21,065 nucleotides of DNA from UBA1413 sp964472165. Lineage in GTDB: Bacteria > Bacteroidota > Bacteroidia > Bacteroidales > Prolixibacteraceae. A program made the translations under genes and the position numbers. Location: assembly GCA_964472165.1 (NCBI GenBank), contig CAYYJE010000052.1, positions 1 through 21,065 of the forward strand. The letters run 5' to 3'. The notes under the pieces were generated by a model. The model had not been told where the DNA came from and made no database searches. It was given only the letters and a program-made list of their open reading frames with translations. The number at the start of each line of letters is the position of its first letter. Position 1 is the first letter of the stretch. Positions 1 to 8,039 of the stretch are shown in pieces.

Positions 1-1
1 G

Positions 2-367
2 GGCGGCCTGCGCCATGGGAGCCTGTTTGCAGTACAATCAGGAGTTATGGGCCTGTTCATCAGCGACCAAACGCTTGCCGGCATCAATGAGCTTGTGAAG
101 AAGAATGGACTTGTGGTGGTCACATCGGCGCGTTTTGCCCCTGATAAGCTGGTTGCCGCCTATTCCGGAGGCACCAGGGAATTCATGGACGGAAAAGGAA
201 AATGGATTGTCACCGACGACATGGCCGGCGATGAACTGAAAAAACTGGTAAAGCCTTTCATCGGGAACGATGACGAAATTGTTTATCATTTTACGGGAAA
301 CCGGAAGATAACCATGAAAATATCGTCTAACGGGGACGAACTTGATATTACAAAAATGAACTTATAG
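2..367 (+). CDS. C-terminal part of an unrecognised protein (5' end outside window)
   Basis: The reading frame is open from the left edge of the window to a TAG stop, so this is the 3' end of a longer gene. An ATG at 47 exists, but coding-like sequence continues upstream of it, so it is probably internal. The visible 121 residues start with an alternating small/hydrophobic stretch (HGSLFAVQSGVMGLF). A Rossmann-like strand-helix pattern follows (helix INELVKK, then the strand GLVVVTSARF), and the end is a beta-rich tail (EIVYHFTGNRKITMKIS). The 'flexible helix, then G-L-V-V-V-T' pattern resembles the glutamine-amidotransferase-like domains that close some secreted glycosidases, but this is weak. 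It lies 56 nt upstream of the GH106-like gene in the same direction, so it is likely a member of the same glycan cluster. I do not recognise the family. Confidence 0.75.
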   Translation, partial: GGLRHGSLFAVQSGVMGLFISDQTLAGINELVKKNGLVVVTSARFAPDKLVAAYSGGTREFMDGKGKWIVTDDMAGDELKKLVKPFIGNDDEIVYHFTGNRKITMKISSNGDELDITKMNL

Positions 368-423
368 ACAATTTCCATATTGATAAAACCAAAGCATCAG
401 TAGCTAAGACATTTGATTTTACA

Positions 424-2430
424 ATGAAAAGAAGAACATGCCAGCTGTGGGCCATCCGGGTCCCGGTCGTTTTGCTTCTGCTGTTTACGCAGTGTAAAAA
501 CGACAATGTGATGACTGAAGAGTGGATGAGGGAATGGTCATCTCCCTCACCCGTTTATCGCCCCTTGCAGATCGTTCACGGGGCCGATATTCGCGATAAG
601 GCTGCTTATTTCAAAGACAGCTGCGGCTTGGGCGGAGTGGTTTGCAATGTTCCATTTGGCGAGAATTATCTGAAATCAGAGGAGGATTGGACGGTCTTCA
701 GGGAAGGAGTAAAATCGATGGTAGACAGTGGACTGAGGGTATGGATTTATGACGAGGATGGCTATCCCAGTCTGGGCGCGGGAGGAAGGGTCCTCGAGGC
801 TGATCCCTCTCTGGAAGCGCTTGAAATGGTCTATGACAAAGAAAGCGAAAACCCTTTTTCGGTCCGTCGCTGTTACGAATACACGCATGCCTGTAATAAT
901 TTCTATACAGCCCGGCGTTATCCCAATCCCCTGAATCCAAAGGCCACAGAAAAATTCATTGAAATGACCCACCAGGCTTATTGGGATCATCTTGGTCCGG
1001 AATTGTATGGTGAAGTGGAGGCTTTCTTTACCGATGAACCCTCGATGATGGCTGTAAACCTGGGAGAGCTTCCTGCGAATGTAAGGGAAAATGTAAGGAT
1101 AACTGATCCGCTTGATTTGAATAAAAAAAATCTGCCGATGATTTCATGGGTGGAAGGATTGCCTGATACGTACAAGGCGAAGTACGGCGAAGAGCTGACG
1201 GATCTCCTGACATCCCTTTTTACAGGCGACAGCGAGCGTGACAAGGTGGTACGGCAGAAATTCTGGTCGCTTCTTGCCGGCTTGAACAAATCGTCTTATT
1301 ACGAGGCCATCCGAACCTGGAGTCAAACCATGCGGGAAAAAAATGGCGGGAAAGGTCCGGTGTCGTCGGGACACTGTTTGCATGAAGAATATCCGGCGTT
1401 TCATGTGCCGCTCGATGGAAACAAGCTGTGGGTCACATCGGAATTTGATATTCCCGGTCTCGATCAGCTTAACTCCGATCCCTCCATCTGGAGTGGCAGT
1501 TCCTGGATGGCTCCCTTCTTCCCCGGTTCCTCAGCTTTTCTGACCGGCAAGCGCCGTGTAATGTGTGAAATGAGCGATTTCTCCCAGACCATGGCAGGCA
1601 AAGGTCCTGTGCCACTTGAAGAAATGGAGGCGGCCGCAGCCTGGCAGATGGCTTTCGGCGTGACTGATTTTACCCTTTATTATACCATTCACAACGGGGA
1701 AAGGTATCCATACAGGAATGAGGCGGCGTACAAAGCTTATTGTGATTTTGTCGGCCGGGTCAATTCCGTGGTGATGGAAGCTGCTCCGGTCAGGAACATC
1801 CTGCTTTACTACCCGATTTATGATCTGCAAAGGGAATACATTCCGACAGCCGGAAAAATGTCGCGGAGTACCCAAAGCGAATTGACAAAAATTGTCGAAT
1901 CTTCCTTCCGCGATTTGGGTTCCAATCTACTGAAGGCTCAGAATCAGTTTGTACTGGTCGATTATCTGACACTGGAAAAGGCTGAAATTACGGACAAAAG
2001 GACGATCAGAACCGGAAGCAATCACTTCTCTTCCATTGTTTTTCCCCGGGGCGTGGTTTTTCCCCCCAAGGTTGCGGAATGGGTGCAGCAGGCCAAAGAA
2101 AAGGGTGTCACCCTGTTTTTTGCGGATGATTTCAGCGAAACTCCCTCTCCTGATCAATTGACCCGGCTTGTTGGACATGAAAACCCGCTGGTACCATCCT
2201 CTCCGGAGATTGCCTTCGGAAAATTTATGCGCGGGGAAAGGGAAATATTTATGCTGGTGAATACGGGAAAGGAAAAATATGAGGGAGGATTGGTGGTTGC
2301 CGATGGGAAACGGTATGCAGTACTTGATCCTCTCATGGGAAGTGTGACTGCGCCCCAAAAAGTTACGGGAAACCGGGTTAAAGTGGAATTGGCGCCTCTT
2401 CAGACCACAATTATCACAATTGTGCGGTGA
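424..2430 (+). CDS. GH106-like glycoside hydrolase, probable lipoprotein
   Basis: 668 residues. The N-terminus has a basic start (MKRR), a hydrophobic core and a Cys at about residue 24 followed by K-N-D. This suggests signal peptidase II processing and outer-membrane anchoring, although the lipobox (LFTQC) is non-canonical. The mature part looks like a TIM barrel. WIYDEDGYPS at 107-116, followed by a Gly-rich AGG, is very like the 'DE-G-PSG-GG' loop of family GH106 alpha-L-rhamnosidases. FFTDEPS around 202-208 (E205) is a typical barrel-strand acidic site. Further acidic candidates are E340 (VTSEFD) and E382 (VMCEMSDF). The C-terminal 150 residues are beta-rich. GH106 enzymes are usually over 1000 residues, so this is a short relative lacking the large accessory beta domains. 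Alpha-L-rhamnosidase activity is an inference; a distinct but related family is possible. It leads the same-strand cluster and is followed by a 230-nt gap. Confidence 0.75.
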   Translation: MKRRTCQLWAIRVPVVLLLLFTQCKNDNVMTEEWMREWSSPSPVYRPLQIVHGADIRDKAAYFKDSCGLGGVVCNVPFGENYLKSEEDWTVFREGVKSMVDSGLRVWIYDEDGYPSLGAGGRVLEADPSLEALEMVYDKESENPFSVRRCYEYTHACNNFYTARRYPNPLNPKATEKFIEMTHQAYWDHLGPELYGEVEAFFTDEPSMMAVNLGELPANVRENVRITDPLDLNKKNLPMISWVEGLPDTYKAKYGEELTDLLTSLFTGDSERDKVVRQKFWSLLAGLNKSSYYEAIRTWSQTMREKNGGKGPVSSGHCLHEEYPAFHVPLDGNKLWVTSEFDIPGLDQLNSDPSIWSGSSWMAPFFPGSSAFLTGKRRVMCEMSDFSQTMAGKGPVPLEEMEAAAAWQMAFGVTDFTLYYTIHNGERYPYRNEAAYKAYCDFVGRVNSVVMEAAPVRNILLYYPIYDLQREYIPTAGKMSRSTQSELTKIVESSFRDLGSNLLKAQNQFVLVDYLTLEKAEITDKRTIRTGSNHFSSIVFPRGVVFPPKVAEWVQQAKEKGVTLFFADDFSETPSPDQLTRLVGHENPLVPSSPEIAFGKFMRGEREIFMLVNTGKEKYEGGLVVADGKRYAVLDPLMGSVTAPQKVTGNRVKVELAPLQTTIITIVR

Positions 2431-2660
2431 TTTTTTGTGACAGTTGCTCTACCCGAAAGTCCCTTTCTTGTTTTATGATAAGGAAATTCCCGATGTTTTA
2501 TGTATTTTTAGCCGGTCGCGTATTGCCCGCCATGTTGTAGTGACCATAATCAGTCTGAATTCCGACACGTTCGCATTCTTTCCGCTGGATATGGCACCGG
2601 AATGGACCGGATCGGAAATGGAAGTGCTGGAGCAGTACGGGTTATAGAAACCAGCCTAAA

Positions 2661-5102
2661 ATGAGTTTAATTGACATGAAATTGGAAATGAATTTAAAGC
2701 TGAGAATTATTGCGTCAGGATTGCTTTGTTTTTTTTGTGTGTTGCTGGGGCCTGCAAGTCAGCTGTTTGCCCGGACCCCTGAAAATGAATTCGATATACG
2801 GCTCCGCGATGGGCAGGTGATGCGGATACAAATTTGCAGCCCTGACATTGTAAGGATCCGGCTTTCTGAAACCGGTGAATTCAGGGAATCTCTGATGGAA
2901 CGGTATGGGATTGTCAAAACCGACTGGGAACAGGAGCAGGCAATTTTAAGAACAGAAAAAGGGAAGCAGGTGGTGACTGCCCCGGGTTTTCAGGTATCGG
3001 TCAGTCCGCGCAGCGGAGAAGTCTCCATTTCTGACAGATCAGGAAAACTTCTTGTTGGAAACATATCGGTAGCTGGGCCAAAAGCTCCTGAAACCGGAAG
3101 ACTTGCTCAATCGCTGAACAGCTATTTCGGGAAGGTAAAGCAGGGACAGGCAATTATCGGTTCGGGCAAAGGTCCCGCTGAGACAGGACAATTGGAGGAG
3201 GTCGGTAATATTTCTGCCAGCCGGGTAATCGCGATTCCGGTGAAGGCGGAAGAGCGTTTCTACGGTGGGGGTAGTACCAGCCGGAACACGATTCAGCACA
3301 GGGGATCGGTTTTGCGTATGTGGGCCACCTATCAGAAAACTGAAATCCCCATGCCTTTTTTGATGAGTACCGAAGGGTGGGGAATTTTTAACCATACCAC
3401 TGCTAAGAATTATTTCGACATCGGCCGGTTTCAAAATGACAGGCTTTATATTTTCAATACCGGGGGCGATGTGGATTTTTACCTGATGTTCGGAAGCTCA
3501 ATGCCCGACCTGATTAACCTTTTCACGACCATCACCGGCAAACCCTACCTGATGCCCAAATGGGGATACGGACTCGCCTTTGGGGGGAACATGATGGAAG
3601 ATCAGCTTGACATCATGAACGATGCCGTCCGTTTCCGCGATGAGCACATCCCTTGTGATATTTTCTGGCTTGAGCCCCAATGGATGAAAAAACGCTACGA
3701 TTTTTCCACGGAGAAAAACTGGAACCTCGAGAAATTCCCCGCAGAGCCCTATTGGGAGGTTGACAAGTTCCCGAAATACGAAGCCCCTACACTTTTCATT
3801 TCGAAGTTGCATGGACTGGGTTTTAAACTGGCTTTGTGGCTCTGCATCAATCATGATATGACGGTTGCCGAAGAGGACCGGCTGGCAGTGAAAGATGGGA
3901 AGAAGCAGTCGGGGCAGGAACACTGGTTCCGGCATCTCACCCGGTTCATGGACCAGGGGATCGATGGTTTTAAACTTGATCCTGCCCATACCCTCGACGA
4001 ACACCCCGATCTGAAATACTACAACGGATATACCGACAAGGAGATGCACAACCTGAACCAGGTGTTGCTTTCCAAACAGATGTACGAAACATTTCGTGAG
4101 CACAAGGGGATCCGGTCGTTCCACCATTATTGCGGCGGATACGCCGGTACCCAGCACTGGGGTGTGTCGACCAGCGGCGATAACGGAGGGGGCAGGGATG
4201 CGCTCTTCGATCAGTTGAACCTCGGTTTGAGCGGATTCGTAAATACTTCGGCCGATGTGCTTGAGGGAGTCACCGACAACATTGCCGGGATGCACCTGGG
4301 ATTTTTTCTCCCCTGGATCCAGGTGAACAGCTGGTACAGTCTCCATCATCCCTGGTACATGAATCCCCTGGAAAAGGAGGCGTTCCGCTTTTACGCGCAG
4401 CTGCGGAACAGCCTGTTCCCCTATATTTATTCGGCGGCGGTGCAGGGAAGCCAGACCGGAATGCCCATTCTGCGTGCCATGCCACTGGTTTTTCCCAACG
4501 ACCGTCATGTCGACAACATGATCTATCAGTACATGTTTGGCGAAAACCTGTTGGTGGGCGTATTCAGCGACTCGTTATACCTGCCTGAGGGAACCTGGAT
4601 CAATTACTGGACGGGCGAAAAATTGAAAGGAGGCGATAAGGTCTTCTGCAAAATCCCGGAGAACAGGGGAGGACCCCTTTTTATCCGCAGCGGCGCAATC
4701 ATCCCATTCCGGAAACCGATGAACTACATCGGTGAGAAAAAGGAGGACTCCCTGGTTCTGCGGGTTTATCCTGAGAAAAATAGCTTATACACCCTATGGG
4801 AAGACGATGGCATTTCGTTTGAATATGAGAAGGGAATCATCGCCAAAACCCGCATTGAATGCGCCGATTCGGAAAAGGAGACCCGACTGACCATTCACCC
4901 TGCCGTTGGATCTTATGAGGGAATGGCTGCTTCTCGTTCATGGGAACTGGAACTCTTTATTCCTGAAAGGCCGTCGAAGCTGTGGGTAAACGGATCAGAT
5001 ACCGATAAATGGAGATTTGAAGAATCGGGCAGGGTGATCGTGCCGGTTTTTCAGGAAGATGTAAGGGAAAAGGTGATTGTCGAGGTTTTAAAGAATTTGT
5101 AA
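2661..5102 (+). CDS. GH31 family glycosidase, secreted
   Basis: 813 residues. A type I signal peptide is visible (basic start, LLCFFCVLLG core, predicted cleavage after SQLFA near residue 38). In-frame ATGs at 2676 and 2688 are alternative starts; the one at 2688 gives the more usual short n-region. An N-terminal beta-sandwich (about 40-290) precedes the (beta/alpha)8 barrel, which begins near MPKWGYGLAFGG (about 297-308). GIDGFKLDP places the likely catalytic nucleophile at D440. TSGDN places the likely acid/base at D507, matching the GH31 'W-x-G-D-N' site. The tail carries the beta domains normal for GH31 (YLPEGTWINYWTGE, then GGPLFIRSGAIIP). The nucleophile strand reads FKLDP-AHT rather than the common 'W-D-x-x-E', so substrate (alpha-glucosyl, -xylosyl or -galactosyl) cannot be assigned. 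Its stop overlaps the start of the next gene by one base (TAATG), which indicates translational coupling. Confidence 0.93.
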   Translation: MSLIDMKLEMNLKLRIIASGLLCFFCVLLGPASQLFARTPENEFDIRLRDGQVMRIQICSPDIVRIRLSETGEFRESLMERYGIVKTDWEQEQAILRTEKGKQVVTAPGFQVSVSPRSGEVSISDRSGKLLVGNISVAGPKAPETGRLAQSLNSYFGKVKQGQAIIGSGKGPAETGQLEEVGNISASRVIAIPVKAEERFYGGGSTSRNTIQHRGSVLRMWATYQKTEIPMPFLMSTEGWGIFNHTTAKNYFDIGRFQNDRLYIFNTGGDVDFYLMFGSSMPDLINLFTTITGKPYLMPKWGYGLAFGGNMMEDQLDIMNDAVRFRDEHIPCDIFWLEPQWMKKRYDFSTEKNWNLEKFPAEPYWEVDKFPKYEAPTLFISKLHGLGFKLALWLCINHDMTVAEEDRLAVKDGKKQSGQEHWFRHLTRFMDQGIDGFKLDPAHTLDEHPDLKYYNGYTDKEMHNLNQVLLSKQMYETFREHKGIRSFHHYCGGYAGTQHWGVSTSGDNGGGRDALFDQLNLGLSGFVNTSADVLEGVTDNIAGMHLGFFLPWIQVNSWYSLHHPWYMNPLEKEAFRFYAQLRNSLFPYIYSAAVQGSQTGMPILRAMPLVFPNDRHVDNMIYQYMFGENLLVGVFSDSLYLPEGTWINYWTGEKLKGGDKVFCKIPENRGGPLFIRSGAIIPFRKPMNYIGEKKEDSLVLRVYPEKNSLYTLWEDDGISFEYEKGIIAKTRIECADSEKETRLTIHPAVGSYEGMAASRSWELELFIPERPSKLWVNGSDTDKWRFEESGRVIVPVFQEDVREKVIVEVLKNL

Positions 5103-6859
5103 TGTTAAGGGCTAAGGGTTTAGTGTTATTATTTGCAGGATTCCTCCTTTCTGCCTGGATCTCTGTTCCACAGCGGGTGTCAGGTGATGGTGGGGCTTCC
5201 GGCAGAGGCAAAATCCTACTGCAGACCGGAGTCACCTTCAGGACATCGGACAAGATGCTGCAGCAGGTTTACAACATGGCTGAGGAAAAGGCAAAATGGA
5301 ACATCGTCGATGATTTTGGCGGCTACAAAGTTCTGGTAGAAGGAGCTGAGTATAAAAATGTGTGGCTCGAAACCCAGCCGATGGGCGGTGTCATGTATGC
5401 CGGGCGCAACATGGAAGTTGCAAGGAACAACATCCTTATCTTCATGGACCATCAGCGTGAAGATGGCCGGTTCCCCGGAATGCTTCACTCCACCGAAGGT
5501 AAAAGATCGCCCTATTACGACAATCTGGTGGGAATGCAACGTTCAATTGATGACAGACTGAGTGCCTATTACGGTTGGTTTCAGGGATACTGTTTCCCGA
5601 TGCCGGCCTTCGAACTCTATTTCTGGCTTGGCAAAGACAGGGAGTACCTGCAAAGGTTGTACGGATCGCTTGAGAAGTTCGATCAGTATCTATGGCGGAC
5701 ACGTGACTCTGATCAGGACGGCTGCCTCGAAACCTGGTGCATCTGCGATACGGGTGAGGATGCCAGCACACGTTTCAACGAGTGTCAGTGGGCCTGGCCA
5801 TACGATTATGCTCCCACTGTGGAGGCTATCCGGAATCTGACCCCGGATCAGCGAAAGGCAGTTGGCATCCGCGAACAAAATCCGGAAAGTTTTCCCACTC
5901 CCATGGAATCGATGGATGTGATGTCGTATTCTTACACCAACCGCGATGTCCTGGCACGCATTTCGAAGGAACTGGGTAATGGAAGGGAAGCATACTGGCA
6001 CAGGAAGGCCGGTGAGGTGAGAAAAAAAATAAAAAACTATCTGTGGATTCCGGGAAAACACGCCTGTTACGACCGTGATAAAAACAACGACGTGATGGAC
6101 ATCCTGATCCACAATAATCTCCGCTGCATGTATTTCGGAAGTTTTGACCAGCAGATGGCCGACGAATTCGTGAAATACCATTTGATGAATCCCGATGAAT
6201 TCTGGACGGCAATGCCTTTGCCTTCCATAGCCGCCAATGATTCTTTCTTTCGCAACATATCGGGAAACAACTGGAGCGGGCAGCCCGAAGGTCTTACATT
6301 CCAGAGGTCGATACGTGCCATGGAAAACTATGGTCACTTTGCCGAACTGACCCTGATCGGCCGCAAGTTGCTTAAAACAGTGGGAGACTCGCTGAAATTT
6401 ACCCAGCAGTTCGATCCCTTCACTGGTGTGATTACACCCAACCTTGACGGATACGGCCCGACAATTCTGGCATCGCTCGAATTTATTTCACGCATGTACG
6501 GGATCCACCTGACACAGGAAAGGGTGCTCTGGTCGTGCCTCGATGATCCTGAACAGTACGAATATGCCCAGAAATGGGGTGACCGGCACTTCAGAATGAC
6601 CACCCGGGGAAACCGGGTCCACTGCGAAGTCAACGGGGAAGAGATTTTATGCTTTACCAAAGGGATCAGGGTGGTTACCGATCTGTCAGGCAAGCTCCTC
6701 GAAGTTGCAGGTATCGACACCGGTCACAAATGGGCGGAGCTGTCACTGAACGGGAAAACGTTTTCGCTGGACGTCGCCCCGAATTCGGTGTACCGTTACA
6801 AAGGAAAGTTCCGCAAAACCAGGGAGATTGATTTTTATCAGCCGCAAATAATTCATTAA
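5102..6859 (+). CDS. six-hairpin glycosidase, GH63/GH37-like, secreted
   Basis: 585 residues with a signal peptide (MLRAKGLVLLFAGFLLSAW; cleavage near VSG, about residue 28). The protein is an (alpha/alpha)6 'six-hairpin' glycosidase. The diagnostic stretch is RDSDQDGCLE at 201-210, followed by DTGEDASTRF at 216-225. This matches the GH63 pattern 'DSDGDGL-E ... G-M-D-N-S-P-R', which puts the probable general acid at D220. WSGQPEG and the helix around RSIRAMENYG come next, then QQFDPFTG at 435-442, equivalent to the GH63 'E-x-Y-x-P-x-T-G' signature. The usual general-base Glu appears to be Gln (Q435). GH63 and relatives cleave alpha-glucosides such as mannosyl/glucosylglycerate or N-glycan glucose; the substrate here is unknown. 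The ATG overlaps the GH31 stop, so the two are probably made together and may act on one substrate. The C-terminal 80 residues are a small beta domain. Confidence 0.8.
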   Translation: MLRAKGLVLLFAGFLLSAWISVPQRVSGDGGASGRGKILLQTGVTFRTSDKMLQQVYNMAEEKAKWNIVDDFGGYKVLVEGAEYKNVWLETQPMGGVMYAGRNMEVARNNILIFMDHQREDGRFPGMLHSTEGKRSPYYDNLVGMQRSIDDRLSAYYGWFQGYCFPMPAFELYFWLGKDREYLQRLYGSLEKFDQYLWRTRDSDQDGCLETWCICDTGEDASTRFNECQWAWPYDYAPTVEAIRNLTPDQRKAVGIREQNPESFPTPMESMDVMSYSYTNRDVLARISKELGNGREAYWHRKAGEVRKKIKNYLWIPGKHACYDRDKNNDVMDILIHNNLRCMYFGSFDQQMADEFVKYHLMNPDEFWTAMPLPSIAANDSFFRNISGNNWSGQPEGLTFQRSIRAMENYGHFAELTLIGRKLLKTVGDSLKFTQQFDPFTGVITPNLDGYGPTILASLEFISRMYGIHLTQERVLWSCLDDPEQYEYAQKWGDRHFRMTTRGNRVHCEVNGEEILCFTKGIRVVTDLSGKLLEVAGIDTGHKWAELSLNGKTFSLDVAPNSVYRYKGKFRKTREIDFYQPQIIH

Positions 6860-6877
6860 TAATAAATAATTTACGTT

Positions 6878-7960
6878 ATGAACACTTACAAAACTGTTTT
6901 TTTCGTTACAGCCTTCTGCGTTTTTGGCCTGATCGGAAACGGATATGCCCAGATCAGAAATGACGAGGTATATGAATTTCCAGACCTGAATGGGCAGAAT
7001 TACCGCTATCTGATCCAGATTCCCGATATCGACGGGTACAAAACGCTTAAATGTGATTTTCATGTTCATTCGGTCTTTTCCGACGGAAAAGTATGGCCCG
7101 ATCAAAGGGTGAATGAAGCATGGAACGAGGGGTTAGATGTGATTGCCCTTACGGATCACATCGAATACCGTCCCAATAAGGCGATTCTTATCAGTGATTT
7201 TAACAAATCGAACGAAATTGCGCAGAAAAGGGGTAAAGAAATCGGGATGATCGTGATCAGGGGTTCTGAAATCACCCGTTCGAAGCCGCTGGGGCACCTT
7301 AATGCATTATTTATCCAGGATGCCAACAAACTGGATGTTCCGAACGAACTCGATGCCATTGACGAGGCGGTCAGACAGGGCGCCTTTATTCTGTGGAATC
7401 ATCCCGGATGGCCAAACGATACCAGTACCATTTATCCGGTTCACCGGCAATTGATCGCCGCGAAAAAAATCCAGGGGGTGGAGGTTCTCAATGGATGGGA
7501 GGTGTATCCCGAAGTGATTGACTGGTGTCATGAACTGGGTTTGGCACCCTTTGCCAATACCGATATCCATTATACCAGTGCCAATCTTTACCGTGGACCT
7601 AATGTCCGTCCGATGACCCTGGTTTTTGCGAAGGAATACACCGAGGAGGGCGTCAGGGAAGCTTTGTTTGCAGGAAGAACCGTGGCCTTTTACAACAATA
7701 TTCTGTCAGGGAAGGAGGAATACCTTAAATCGCTGATTCGTGAATCATTGTCGGTCAGGGTGATCGACAAGGCCAGAGGGACGATTGAGATTACCAATCA
7801 CAGTGATATTGCTTACCAGATCAGGTACGGAAAGCTGATGTATGATGTTACGCTTTATCCCCACCAGGTGATGCGCACGAACATCCTCTCGGGCGATGAG
7901 GTGACCTTCAGCAACTGCGTTATCGGAATGAACAAATACGTGGTGACGAGCATTTGGTAG
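6878..7960 (+). CDS. secreted PHP-domain metal-dependent phosphoesterase/hydrolase
   Basis: 360 residues with a type I signal peptide (FFVTAFCVFGLIGNGYAQ; cleavage after GYA near residue 24). The body is a PHP (polymerase and histidinol phosphatase) fold with all the metal-binding motifs. These are DFHVHSVFSDG (H62, H64, D69), ALTDH (D93, H94), GSEI (E131), H140, WNHPG (H175) and NTDIH (D229, H231). These ligands normally hold a trinuclear Mn/Zn/Fe centre that hydrolyses phosphoesters. The last 80 residues form an extra beta domain. Most PHP proteins are cytoplasmic, so an exported one inside a glycosidase cluster is notable. It could remove phosphate or another ester from the glycan or its fragments, but no substrate can be read from the sequence. 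It starts 18 nt after the preceding stop, so it is in the same operon. Confidence 0.9.
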   Translation: MNTYKTVFFVTAFCVFGLIGNGYAQIRNDEVYEFPDLNGQNYRYLIQIPDIDGYKTLKCDFHVHSVFSDGKVWPDQRVNEAWNEGLDVIALTDHIEYRPNKAILISDFNKSNEIAQKRGKEIGMIVIRGSEITRSKPLGHLNALFIQDANKLDVPNELDAIDEAVRQGAFILWNHPGWPNDTSTIYPVHRQLIAAKKIQGVEVLNGWEVYPEVIDWCHELGLAPFANTDIHYTSANLYRGPNVRPMTLVFAKEYTEEGVREALFAGRTVAFYNNILSGKEEYLKSLIRESLSVRVIDKARGTIEITNHSDIAYQIRYGKLMYDVTLYPHQVMRTNILSGDEVTFSNCVIGMNKYVVTSIW

Positions 7961-8039
7961 CACCCTGTTTGCCTGGACCTTCCTCCTGCCTGGCGTACCG
8001 CGATGGACGATGTAGTGAAAATTAAATTTTAAGCAAGTC

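Noticed and set aside
361..423. Possible promoter (GACATTTG) before the GH106-like gene
   Set aside because: It matches TAnnTTTG at only 7 of 8 informative or free positions, and no TTG lies at the right spacing.
2444..2647. 67-codon ORF with a TTG start between the GH106-like and GH31 genes
   Set aside because: No recognisable fold or start signal. A second frame in the same stretch is similarly open near the GH31 start (ending ...VRVIETSLK), so neither is convincing; it is treated as intergenic or decayed sequence.
3498..4508. Long antisense ORF opposite the GH31 gene
   Set aside because: It mirrors the GC-biased codons of a well-supported GH31 gene and lacks any domain or start signal.
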